Shown: piece after piece, positions 1 to 7,040 of the stretch | Numbering within the stretch: position 1 is the stretch's first letter | How the letters are laid out: the number at the start of each line of letters is the position of its first letter | Assembly (NCBI GenBank): GCA_937910975.1 | Contig: CALEMZ010000087.1 | Span: 1-13,132 of the forward strand | Direction: 5' to 3' | DNA from: an uncultured Pseudorhodobacter sp. | GTDB taxonomy: Bacteria; Pseudomonadota; Alphaproteobacteria; Rhodobacterales; Rhodobacteraceae | DNA length: 13,132 nucleotides | Position numbers and translations under genes: made by a program | Notes under the pieces: generated by a model | What the model saw: only the letters and a program-made list of their open reading frames with translations | What the model was told of the DNA's origin: nothing | The model's database searches: none

Positions 1-8
1 TGAGATAG

Positions 9-755
9 GTCGCGTCGATCATCACCGTCTTTGGAACTGCCGCCTCAGAGGCCAAGGCCACAGCCATTCCGCTGACATGGCGTTTGTTTGGCAATGCCGG
101 GGTGGTGGCGTTTGAGGATCGCCCGGTGACAGAAGTTTTCACCCGCGCCGCCCCGGCAGTTCTGCACTGGCCCTGGCGCGCGGCGATGTTCAAGACGTTG
201 TTTCGCAATGATGGGGCCTATAAAAAACTGGGCGTGCATCGCCCGCGCAACCCCGACGCAAGCCGCATGGCAGGCCAGCACTGGTTTGATGGATCGGGGC
301 GCGAATTGCCTGCCGAATATCACCGCGCCCGCATCTTTTCGCCCTTTGGTCGCGACAATTACCAGCTTGCACAGATGAACCACTACGCGCTTGGCGCAAT
401 GGAAAGCTATGTGGTAAAATGCGACCGTGGGCGGGCAAACCGAGAGGCCTCAAGCTTTGACATGGGCTATTGGGTGGAGCGGAATTTCTGCGATGCCGAA
501 GATCGTAGCATTTCAGCTCTTACCCCTCTCTCGGCCCCGATTTTGGCCGGGTTGCACGCTGACCCCGTTTTGGCCGAATTACACCGGGCCGGGGTGAAAT
601 GGCGCAAAACAAGGTTCTTGGAGTTGATGCAGGACGAAAATTGGCGCGGGCTGTTTGGCCGATTGATGCTGTCACGCCCTGCGCGCTGCTTGACCGAGGC
701 GGAGGCGCGGCTAATCTGGCAGCATGGAGTGAAGGATCGTGGCGGCCTAGAATAA
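9..755 (+). CDS. Glycosyltransferase family 2-type protein, C-terminal part (5' end cut or broken)
   Basis: The open frame gives about 248 residues with landmarks of a roseobacter glycosyltransferase family (GT2-like, Glyco_tranf_2_4 type): TWRLFG, FEDRPVTEVF, FRNDGAYKKLGVHRP and NHYALGAMESYVVK. The catalytic N-terminal half, with the nucleotide-sugar site and DxD motif, would lie to the left and is not visible. Family-like sequence (ATAIPLTWRLFG) sits upstream of the first usable start, a TTG at 84, so that TTG is probably not the true start. Yet the frame is closed by TAG at 6-8. The gene is therefore either frameshifted or truncated near the window edge, or the stop is a sequencing error. 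The likely role, transfer of a sugar to a surface or exported glycan, is inferred from the family. The family call is fairly secure; whether the gene is intact is not. Confidence 0.6.
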   Translation, partial: VASIITVFGTAASEAKATAIPLTWRLFGNAGVVAFEDRPVTEVFTRAAPAVLHWPWRAAMFKTLFRNDGAYKKLGVHRPRNPDASRMAGQHWFDGSGRELPAEYHRARIFSPFGRDNYQLAQMNHYALGAMESYVVKCDRGRANREASSFDMGYWVERNFCDAEDRSISALTPLSAPILAGLHADPVLAELHRAGVKWRKTRFLELMQDENWRGLFGRLMLSRPARCLTEAEARLIWQHGVKDRGGLE

Positions 756-909
756 GGATTACGAAACAATCGGCTCAGATTGTTACTCAAACAGGATACG
801 AATGCCACCATCTTGCCCCCTTGTCCGCCCGATTGTGACACGCATCGCAGGCACTACAGAAGGAAGACAGGCCACAACCGAAAAACCAGAACGATCGGCT
901 CCAACAGCT

Positions 910-1857
910 ATGAATCCCCCAGACGACACAAAGACCGAAATTGCTTTTCCGACCACCAACTTTGAGCGCGGTGTTCGGCTGGACCTGTTGCAGCAAGTGG
1001 GCGAGGATTCTGGGTATTTTGAAGCTTTGGGCGACAGCCACTGGGCCGTGTTCAACGAAGATGGCTCGACCTTGGTGATCAGCTTTGACAGGCTCGAAGA
1101 TATTCAGGCGTTGGAGCCGGGCAAGATGCCCGATGTCTTTGGTCAGGCGACACAAAACGGCTGGTCACATCTGAGCCTGATCAGCGAGGGAGACACCTGG
1201 TATCGCGACAAGGCGGTGTTCGCCTATATGGACCGGCTTGTCGACGCGTGCTTCTTTGATGAATACGACCAAGTGGTATTTTACGGCACTGGCATGGGGG
1301 CCTATGCCGCTACCGCCTTTTCCGTCACCGCCCCCGGCTGCACTGTGCTGGCCGTGCAACCCCGCGCCACGCTATCTCCCGAGATGGCAATATGGGAGAC
1401 ACGGTACCGCGATGCGCGACGTCTGAACTTCACCGACCGATATGGTTATGCCCCAGACATGACCGAAGGCACGAAAAAGGTTTTCACCCTGCACGACCCC
1501 TATAACAGCCTTGACGCGATGCATGTGGCACTTTTCCGCAAACCCTATGTGACCCCGCTCAAAGCACCCTTCATCGGCGAAAATATCGGAAAGTCGCTGG
1601 CCGAAATGGGGATTTTGTCAAAGCTTTTGAAGGCGGCCTGTGAGGGCAAGCTGACGGAAACACTTTATAATCGGCTCTGGCGGGAACGCCGAAGCAATGG
1701 CAATTATCTGCGCTGGATCATGCGCGCCTGCGCCGATGCAGGCCACCCCCAGCGCGAAGCGATGATCTGCCGCTCCGTCATCAACCGCATTCGCGCACCG
1801 GGGTTTCGCAACCATCTGGCAAGGCTTGAAAAAAGTGGCGTGCTGGATAAGACCTGA
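910..1857 (+). CDS. Conserved roseobacter protein with alpha/beta-hydrolase-like fold, function unknown
   Basis: The frame gives 315 residues from ATG 910. I recognise the family from roseobacter genomes, where I recall relatives being labelled phosphoadenosine phosphosulfate reductase. I see no PAPS-reductase signature here. Instead, residues 119-137 (YDQVVFYGTGMGAYAATAF) look like the beta strand, nucleophile elbow and helix of an alpha/beta hydrolase, with Gly128 where the catalytic Ser would be. An Asp-containing segment (LHDPYNSLDAMH, 194-205) resembles the acid loop. The expected His region reads PFIGENIG (220-227) and has no His. The C-terminal 90 residues are basic and helical. An upstream ATG at 802 has a fair Shine-Dalgarno (AGGA, 793-796) and would add 36 residues, but that stretch uses AT-ended, rare-looking codons unlike the rest, so 910 is preferred. 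The preceding glycosyltransferase suggests a link to surface glycans, which is inference only. Confidence 0.6.
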   Translation: MNPPDDTKTEIAFPTTNFERGVRLDLLQQVGEDSGYFEALGDSHWAVFNEDGSTLVISFDRLEDIQALEPGKMPDVFGQATQNGWSHLSLISEGDTWYRDKAVFAYMDRLVDACFFDEYDQVVFYGTGMGAYAATAFSVTAPGCTVLAVQPRATLSPEMAIWETRYRDARRLNFTDRYGYAPDMTEGTKKVFTLHDPYNSLDAMHVALFRKPYVTPLKAPFIGENIGKSLAEMGILSKLLKAACEGKLTETLYNRLWRERRSNGNYLRWIMRACADAGHPQREAMICRSVINRIRAPGFRNHLARLEKSGVLDKT

Positions 1858-1987
1858 TCTTGCAGTCGGGTAAAGCGCGCCTGCGTGCCACTTTGTGCTA
1901 ACCGAACCCTTCGTGGATCGCCCCTGCCACGGATCAGCTTGAGAAGATTCACGCGCGGCCCGAATTTTAAGGGAAAGTAAGGGCTTT

Positions 1988-2018
1988 TTGCCTCTGGAAA
2001 ATGAAGGGCGAATAGGCT
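1988..2018 (+). promoter_or_regulatory. Weak candidate sigma-70 promoter for pyrC
   Basis: TTGCCT at 1988-1993 and TAGGCT at 2013-2018 lie 19 bases apart. The spacing is long and the -10 matches only at its most conserved positions. Transcription from it would start only about 7 bases before the pyrC ATG, which fits the lack of any purine-rich ribosome site there. Speculative. Confidence 0.2.
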
Positions 2019-2031
2019 AGCGCTTTGCGCC

Positions 2032-3072
2032 ATGACACAAAGCCTCACGCTTCCCCGACCCGATGATTGGCACCTGCATCTGCGCGATGGCGCAATGCTG
2101 CAAGGTGTGTTGCCCGAAACCGCCCGGCACTTCGCCCGCGCCATCATCATGCCCAATCTGGTGCCGCCCGTTGTCACCCATGCCGATGCGATAGCCTACC
2201 ACGCCCGCATCATGGCTGCCCTGCCTGCGGGAATGCAGTTTGAGCCGCTGATGGTGCTTTACCTGACCGAAGGCACCGACCCGGCTGATGTCGCCGCCGC
2301 CGCCGCTTCAGGGCTGGTCAAGGCAGTGAAGCTTTATCCGGCGGGGGCCACGACCAATTCCCACTCCGGTGTGCGAGACTTTGATAAAGTACGCGGCGTG
2401 CTGGAAAAGATGGCCGAGATCGGCCTGCCGCTGTGCGTGCATGGCGAGGTAACGGACCATGAGGTAGATATTTTTGACCGTGAGGCGGTGTTCATCGACA
2501 CGGTGCTGGACCCGCTGCGCCGCGCACTTCCCGGCCTGCGGGTGGTGATGGAACATATCACCACCGAGCAAGGCGTGGCCTATGCCCGCGCCGGAGGCGA
2601 TGATCTGGCCGCGACCATCACAACGCATCATCTGATCATCAACCGCAACCATATTCTGGCTGGCGGGATCAAACCGCATTACTATTGCCTACCCGTAGCC
2701 AAACGCGAAAAGCACCGTCTGGCCCTGCGCGCGGCGGCCTGTTCCGGCGAAGCCTGCTTCTTTCTTGGCACCGATTCCGCCCCACATGTGGACGCGCTGA
2801 AAGAACAGGCCTGCGGCTGCGCGGGCTGCTTTACCGCCACCAACACCCTGCCCCTGCTCGCCCATGTCTTTGAGGAAGAAGGCGCACTGGACAAGCTCGA
2901 AGCCTTCATCTCGCGCAATGGCCCCGCCTTTTACCGATTGCCGGTAAACGAGACCACGATCACCCTCACCAAAGGCGCACCCGCCCAATGGCCCGAAAAG
3001 ATCCTGACCGAAGCTGGTCCCGTCACCCTATTCAACCCCGGCTTTCCCGTGCATTGGCATGTGGAAGGCTGA
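2032..3072 (+). CDS. pyrC: Dihydroorotase, class II (PyrC)
   Basis: This zinc enzyme cyclises N-carbamoyl-L-aspartate to L-dihydroorotate, step 3 of de novo pyrimidine synthesis, in the cytoplasm. The 346 residues match the E. coli-type (class II) enzyme in length and motifs. The metal-binding HLH is at 14-16, followed by substrate-binding Arg18 and Asn42. The carboxylated Lys is K100 in KLYPAGATTNS, the metal ligands are His137 (CVHGE) and His175 (MEHIT), and the catalytic Asp is D248 in GTDSAPH. Each is offset by two from the E. coli numbering as I remember it. The ATG at 2032 fits the family N-terminus (LPRPDDWHLHLRDG), but no Shine-Dalgarno precedes it, so the message may be leaderless or nearly so. 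pyrE follows 102 bases downstream, across a palindromic repeat. The identification is secure. Confidence 0.97.
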   Translation: MTQSLTLPRPDDWHLHLRDGAMLQGVLPETARHFARAIIMPNLVPPVVTHADAIAYHARIMAALPAGMQFEPLMVLYLTEGTDPADVAAAAASGLVKAVKLYPAGATTNSHSGVRDFDKVRGVLEKMAEIGLPLCVHGEVTDHEVDIFDREAVFIDTVLDPLRRALPGLRVVMEHITTEQGVAYARAGGDDLAATITTHHLIINRNHILAGGIKPHYYCLPVAKREKHRLALRAAACSGEACFFLGTDSAPHVDALKEQACGCAGCFTATNTLPLLAHVFEEEGALDKLEAFISRNGPAFYRLPVNETTITLTKGAPAQWPEKILTEAGPVTLFNPGFPVHWHVEG

Positions 3073-3076
3073 CCAT

Positions 3077-3145
3077 TCATCTATTTTAAAATATCCCCTC
3101 CGGAGGCATCCGGCACTGGCCATGAAGGCCTCCGGTGGGGATATT
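3077..3145. repeat. Dispersed palindromic repeat, copy 1 (pyrC-pyrE gap)
   Basis: The arms at 3090-3107 and 3128-3145 are inverted complements over 18 positions with one mismatch (T3099 against T3136), around a 20-base loop. Bases 3077-3107 match 12652-12682 at 28 of 31 positions (copy 2, after purF). Both copies begin within 12 bases of a stop codon. I recall similar CCTCCGG/GGGGATATT palindromes as common in roseobacter intergenic DNA. The + strand has no T-run after the hairpin. On the - strand the hairpin is followed by a T/A-rich stretch. It may act as a 3'-end hairpin, an attenuator or an mRNA stabiliser between pyrC and pyrE. Confidence 0.75.
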
Positions 3146-3174
3146 GATCGACCAGATGCCGCAGAAAGGATATT

Positions 3175-3855
3175 ATGATGATCCCCTCGAGCTTTCCCGA
3201 CGCTTCTGAAATCGCCCGTCTGACCGCACGGATGTTGTTGGAAATCAAGGCGGTGCACTTCAACGCGGCGGAGCCTTTCATCTTGGCCTCCGGCCTGCCC
3301 AGCCCCACCTATATCGACTGCCGCAAGCTGATCAGCTATCCGCGCATCCGCTCCACCTTGATGGATTTTCTGACCATCACCGTGATGCGCAACGCAGGGT
3401 TTGAGGCGTTTGACAATATAGCAGGCGGCGAAACGGCCGGCATTCCCTTTGCAGCACTCGTGGCCGAACGTATGGCCCTGCCCATGACCTATGTGCGCAA
3501 AAAGCCTAAAGGTTACGGCCGCAACGCCCGGATCGAAGGCGTGATGACCGAGGGCCAGCGCGTACTTCTGGTCGAGGATCTGACTACGGATGGCGGCTCA
3601 AAACTGTCTTTCGTCGATGCCATCCGCGAAACAGGGGCGAGTTGCGCGCATACAGCCGTGATTTTCAATTACGGGATTTTCCCGGACACGACGCAAAAAC
3701 TGGCGGATCATGGCGTGACCCTGCATCATCTGTGCACATGGTGGGACGTGCTGGCCGAAGCGGGCGAAAGCGGCGCATTTGATGCGGGCACGCTGCACGA
3801 AGTGGAAAGCTTCCTCAACGCACCGCGCGCTTGGCGAGACGCCCGAAAGTCCTGA
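3175..3855 (+). CDS. pyrE: Orotate phosphoribosyltransferase (PyrE)
   Basis: The enzyme transfers the phosphoribosyl group of PRPP to orotate, making orotidine 5'-monophosphate, step 5 of UMP synthesis. The 226 residues contain the type I phosphoribosyltransferase PRPP loop VLLVEDLTTDGGS (130-142), the lysine-rich flexible loop YVRKKPKGYG (107-116) and IAGGETAGIPFA (82-93). Two ATGs lie in tandem at 3175 and 3178. The Shine-Dalgarno AAGGA (3166-3170) is 4 bases from the first and 7 from the second, so initiation may well be at 3178. The gene follows pyrC in the same direction, with a palindromic repeat between them, and may share its transcript. The identification is secure; only the start is open by one codon. 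Confidence 0.96.
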   Translation: MMIPSSFPDASEIARLTARMLLEIKAVHFNAAEPFILASGLPSPTYIDCRKLISYPRIRSTLMDFLTITVMRNAGFEAFDNIAGGETAGIPFAALVAERMALPMTYVRKKPKGYGRNARIEGVMTEGQRVLLVEDLTTDGGSKLSFVDAIRETGASCAHTAVIFNYGIFPDTTQKLADHGVTLHHLCTWWDVLAEAGESGAFDAGTLHEVESFLNAPRAWRDARKS

Positions 3856-3866
3856 TCGCCTTCCGT

Positions 3867-3905
3867 TTATCCCCAGGTTTATTTTTTGGGATGCTCTGGG
3901 GATAA
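3867..3905. repeat. Inverted pair of DnaA-box-like sites (10-base arms)
   Basis: TTATCCCCAG at 3867-3876 and CTGGGGATAA at 3896-3905 form a perfect 10-base inverted repeat. The 19-base spacer is AT-rich at its left end. Each arm contains a DnaA-box-like 9-mer, TTATCCCCA, with one difference from TTATCCACA. No T-run follows, so it is a poor intrinsic terminator for pyrE. Confidence 0.7.
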
Positions 3906-4027
3906 CGACACTGTGGAATCACCGAATGGGTGGAAAAGCCTGCACCCGCCCACCAAATGTGGTAGTGTCACCCTCAGAAACCACACAGAAAACGGTTATC
4001 CACCGGGTTTAAGTCGGGTTTTCCACA
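3867..4027. promoter_or_regulatory. Cluster of DnaA-box-like 9-mers upstream of dnaB
   Basis: Compared with the DnaA box TTATCCACA, four 9-mers match at 8 of 9 positions: TTATCCCCA at 3867-3875 (+), the same on the - strand at 3897-3905, TTATCCACC at 3996-4004 (+) and TTTTCCACA at 4019-4027 (+). A weaker TTTTCCACC (7 of 9) lies at 3929-3937 (-). With equal base frequencies, about 0.05 such 8-of-9 sites would be expected in this 242-base gap on both strands, so four are unlikely by chance. A single GANTC (CcrM-type methylation) site, GAATC, lies at 3916-3920. The likely role is DnaA binding that controls dnaB transcription. A DnaA titration site or an origin are alternatives. Confidence 0.6.
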
Positions 4028-4097
4028 GGGTTGTTGGGCTTTGCCCTGCGCCCGGATCTGGCTTACAAGAAAGCGGGATGTGTTAAGAGGGCAGAAG

Positions 4098-5588
4098 ATG
4101 AACGAGGTCGCACCAATTCGGCAAACGCTGCCCGCACCGGCGGAAACTGAGGCGCTGCCCCATAACATCGAGGCCGAGCAGCAATTGCTGGGCGCGATTC
4201 TGACCAATAATGATGTTTACGACCGCATCTCCAGCCTCGTGAAGGCCGAGCATTTCTATGACCCGGTCCACTGTCGCATTTTTGAAATTGCCGCCGCACG
4301 CATCCAGAAAAACGCCCTTGCCTCGCCTGTCACGCTCAAGGCATTTTTGGAGGATGATGCGGGGCTGCGCGAGCTTGGCGGCCCGTCCTATCTGGCGCGG
4401 CTCGCGGGGGCGGCAATCTCCTCCTATGCCGCGCGCGACTATGCGCAGATGCTTTATGATCTGTCGGTGCGGCGCGAGCTGATCGGGCTGGGGCGCGACA
4501 TTGCGGCCAAAGCGGCCAAGGTCGAGGTGGAGTCAGAGCCGAAAGAACAGATTATCGAGGCCGAGCAGCGGCTTTACAAGCTGGGCGAACAAGGCGTCGC
4601 TGAGCGCGGATTTCAAAGCTTTCTCAAAGCGGTAACGGAGGCGGTTAATGTTGCAAACGCCGCCTATCAACGCGACGGTGGGCTTGCGGGCATCTCTACC
4701 GGACTGATTGATCTGGATAAGAAACTGGGTGGGTTGCACCCTTCAGATTTGCTGATCCTCGCGGGCCGCCCCTCAATGGGCAAAACCTCACTCGCCACCA
4801 ACATCGCCTTCAACATCGCCAAAGCCTACAAGCGCGGTCGCCTGCTCGATGGCACCGAGGGGGCTGTGGAGGGCGGGGTCGTGGGCTTTTACAGCCTGGA
4901 AATGAGCGCCGAGCAATTGGCTGCGCGGATATTGTCGGAAGCCTCCGAGGTGCCCTCCGAGCAGATCCGCCGTGGCGATATGACCGAGGTCGAATTCCGC
5001 CGCTTCGTCGAGGCGGCGAAAAGCCTGGAGGCCTGCCCGCTTTACATCGACGATACCCCGGCCCTGCCCATCAGCCAAGTCGCCGCCCGCGCCCGCCGCC
5101 TCAAACGGACCCATGGGCTGGATGTGCTGATCGTAGACTACCTCCAGCTTCTCAAAGGCTCTTCCAAGGAAAACCGGGTACAGGAGGTGTCCGAAATCAC
5201 CCAAGGGCTGAAGGCCATCGCCAAGGAGCTTCATATCCCCGTGATTGCCTTGTCGCAGCTCTCGCGCCAGGTCGAAAGCCGCGAAGACAAGCGCCCCCAA
5301 CTCTCGGACCTGCGCGAATCGGGTTCGATCGAGCAAGACGCCGATGTTGTAATGTTCGTTTATCGCGATGAGTATTATAAGGAACGAGAAAAGCCGGGCG
5401 ACCATGAGCTTGAGAAAATGGCACAATGGCAATCGGTGATGGAAAACGTGCATGGCAAGGCCGAGGTGATCATCGGCAAACAACGCCACGGCCCCATCGG
5501 CTCCGTTGAACTCAGCTTCGAAGGCCGCTTCACCCGCTTTGGCAACCTTGTCAAAGCCTGGCAGGAAGGCAGCGATCACAGCTATTGA
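4098..5588 (+). CDS. dnaB: Replicative DNA helicase DnaB
   Basis: This hexameric ATP-driven 5'-3' helicase unwinds DNA at the replication fork and recruits primase. The 496 residues show the N-terminal domain from about 20 (PHNIEAEQQLLGAIL), a linker, and the RecA-like domain. Walker A is GRPSMGKTS (223-231, Lys229), the glutamate motif is SLEMS (266-270), Walker B is LIVDYLQL (344-351, Asp347), LRESGSIEQDADVV is at 405-418 and the arginine-finger region KQRHGP is at 461-466. The stretch LLDGTEGAVEGG (249-260) is an insertion I associate with alphaproteobacterial DnaB. ATG 4098 is chosen because AGAGG (4086-4090) lies 7 bases upstream. An in-frame TTG at 4041 would add 19 unconserved residues. 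The gap before it carries several DnaA-box-like sites. No intein or frameshift is present. Confidence 0.97.
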   Translation: MNEVAPIRQTLPAPAETEALPHNIEAEQQLLGAILTNNDVYDRISSLVKAEHFYDPVHCRIFEIAAARIQKNALASPVTLKAFLEDDAGLRELGGPSYLARLAGAAISSYAARDYAQMLYDLSVRRELIGLGRDIAAKAAKVEVESEPKEQIIEAEQRLYKLGEQGVAERGFQSFLKAVTEAVNVANAAYQRDGGLAGISTGLIDLDKKLGGLHPSDLLILAGRPSMGKTSLATNIAFNIAKAYKRGRLLDGTEGAVEGGVVGFYSLEMSAEQLAARILSEASEVPSEQIRRGDMTEVEFRRFVEAAKSLEACPLYIDDTPALPISQVAARARRLKRTHGLDVLIVDYLQLLKGSSKENRVQEVSEITQGLKAIAKELHIPVIALSQLSRQVESREDKRPQLSDLRESGSIEQDADVVMFVYRDEYYKEREKPGDHELEKMAQWQSVMENVHGKAEVIIGKQRHGPIGSVELSFEGRFTRFGNLVKAWQEGSDHSY

Positions 5589-5602
5589 CCGGGCAAGGAG
5601 AA

Positions 5603-5829
5603 GCCGCGCTCAGAGGCATCGAGCCCCTTCGCGCGGCGTTGCCACGGCCCAATGTCGGCGCATTCCCTTTCTCTTTGGGAAAAATATCCAATCGCGTTTT
5701 CCACCACAAAGCCACAAAATCGAAGGCTCCGCAGCGAAGTACAAACTAAAAGCGCTCCTTTCCATCCCTGCCCCATGCCACAATCCATGGCAATGCCGCG
5801 CTCAGGGGCTCGATGCCCCTGAGCGCGGC
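5603..5829. repeat. Pair of inverted 35-base palindromes filling the dnaB-alr gap (REP/BIME-like)
   Basis: Copy B (5795-5829) is a perfect hairpin with 15-base arms around the loop TCGAT. Copy A (5603-5637) is a diverged copy of equal length: its left arm matches B at 14 of 15 positions and its right arm at 13 of 15, so its own stem has three mismatches. One base beyond A comes TTGCCACGG (5639-5647). One base beyond B on the opposite strand comes TTGCCATGG (5785-5793). The two units are therefore inverted relative to each other. The bases between include TTCCC/GGGAA and a CACAAAG-rich stretch but no gene I can support. B is followed by a pyrimidine-rich tract with four Ts, so it could also help end the dnaB transcript. 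Confidence 0.7.
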
Positions 5830-5882
5830 TCCCTCTCCGTCTTTTCGCTTGACCTGTCGCATCACTCGGTGAAAACAACAAC

Positions 5883-6938
5883 ATGGCCACTGCATCCCTC
5901 TCCATCGACCTCGACGCGATCGCCGCCAATTGGCGAGCGCTGGATCGTTTATCCGCCTCCGATTGCCAAACCGGCGCGGTGGTCAAGGCCAATGCCTACG
6001 GGCTTGGCGCAGGCCGCGTGGCACGGGCTTTGGCTCAGGCTGGCGCCCGCCGCTTTTTCGTGGCCTGTGCCGAAGAAGGGGCCGCCGTACGCCAAGCCCT
6101 TGGTGCTGGGCCGCAAATAGCGGTCTTTTCGGGCCATATGGCAGGCGATACCGATATGATCCATGATCTTGATCTGACGCCGATGCTCAACTCCATTGAA
6201 CAGATCACCCGCCATCTGGAGGCCCTGCCCGGCCATTCTTTCGGCGTCCAGCTTGACACCGGAATGAACCGTCTCGGCATGGAGCCCGGCGAATGGGAGG
6301 CTGTCGCCGCCTATGTGCTTGATGCTAGGCCAGAAATGCTGATGAGCCATCTGTCTTGTGCCGATGAACCGGGGCATGAGATGAACGCAGCCCAACTGAC
6401 TGAATTTCGCGCCATGACGGATGGCATCGACGTTCCCCGTTCGCTTGCGGCGACCGGCGGCATCTTGCTGGGTCCGGAATACCACTTTGACCTGACACGC
6501 CCCGGCATCGGCCTCTACGGTGGCTTACCGTTTGAAGAGGCGACACCCACCGTCGCCCTGTCGCTCCCCGTGATCCAGTTGCGCGAATTGGCGATTGGCG
6601 AAACCGTGGGCTATGGCTGCGCATGGGTGGCCGAGGCCCCCAGCCAGATCGCCACGGTCTCGGGCGGTTATGCCGATGGCTTGCTGCGCAGCCTTGGCAA
6701 TCGCGCAGTGCTCTGGTCGGGGGACGTGCCCTGCCCCATCGTTGGCCGCGTCTCGATGGACCTGATCACCGTCGACGTATCGCATCTTGAACACGCACCG
6801 CGCCAGTTGGATATTCTGGGGCCGCATCAAATGGTCGATGATCTGGCCGAGGCGGGCGACACCATCGGCTATGAGATTCTGACCGCGTTGGGCGCCCGCT
6901 ATGCCCGGCGCTATATTGAGGGTACGGGGCGCGACTAG
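5883..6938 (+). CDS. alr: Alanine racemase, PLP-dependent
   Basis: The enzyme interconverts L- and D-alanine, supplying D-Ala for peptidoglycan. The 351 residues are a full-length fold type III racemase. The PLP lysine is K35 in VVKANAYGLG. TGMNRLGM (126-133) carries the conserved Arg129, the phosphate-binding region RPGIGLYG is at 206-213, the catalytic Tyr of the other face is Y244 in VGYG, and GRVSMDLITVDV (288-299) is the usual C-terminal signature. ATG 5883 gives the expected N-terminus (SLSIDLDAIAANW), although no good Shine-Dalgarno precedes it. The sequence does not show whether it is the biosynthetic or a catabolic form (DadX); the housekeeping context favours the biosynthetic one. 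The gap behind it, 6939-7152, holds only a weak promoter candidate. Confidence 0.95.
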   Translation: MATASLSIDLDAIAANWRALDRLSASDCQTGAVVKANAYGLGAGRVARALAQAGARRFFVACAEEGAAVRQALGAGPQIAVFSGHMAGDTDMIHDLDLTPMLNSIEQITRHLEALPGHSFGVQLDTGMNRLGMEPGEWEAVAAYVLDARPEMLMSHLSCADEPGHEMNAAQLTEFRAMTDGIDVPRSLAATGGILLGPEYHFDLTRPGIGLYGGLPFEEATPTVALSLPVIQLRELAIGETVGYGCAWVAEAPSQIATVSGGYADGLLRSLGNRAVLWSGDVPCPIVGRVSMDLITVDVSHLEHAPRQLDILGPHQMVDDLAEAGDTIGYEILTALGARYARRYIEGTGRD

Positions 6939-7040
6939 GTACCAAGATCATCGCCGCAGGGCGAATTACCGCTTCATTGCAGTATGTTACAAAGGCGCAA
7001 ATTGCCCATGCCGCCTATTCGCACTGCATCTGCAAAGGAC

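Noticed and set aside
802..909. N-terminal extension of the unknown protein from ATG 802
   Set aside because: The ribosome site is fair, but codon use over these 36 codons is unlike the rest, and the residues look non-conserved. Mentioned as an alternative only.
910..1857. PAPS reductase annotation
   Set aside because: No PP-loop, no Cys-Cys pairs and no C-terminal ECGxH-like motif are visible.
1858..2031. CGTGG/CCACG stem after the unknown gene as a terminator
   Set aside because: A five-base stem without a following T-run is too weak to call.
3867..3905. Hairpin as the intrinsic terminator of pyrE
   Set aside because: The T-run lies within the loop, not after the stem, so the structure does not fit a rho-independent terminator.
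3856..4097. The dnaB upstream gap as the chromosomal origin oriC
   Set aside because: The box cluster fits, but there is no extended AT-rich unwinding region, no flanking dnaA, hemE or parAB, and GC skew cannot be judged from this window. Kept only as an alternative.
4788..5579. Long open frame on the - strand opposite dnaB (263 codons)
   Set aside because: It lies wholly inside the strongly conserved dnaB. Such antisense frames are expected in GC-rich codon usage, and its translation shows no family pattern.
5582..5992. Open frame on the - strand across the dnaB-alr gap
   Set aside because: It runs through the palindromic repeats and into alr. The repeats explain the open frame, and there is no sign of a real protein.
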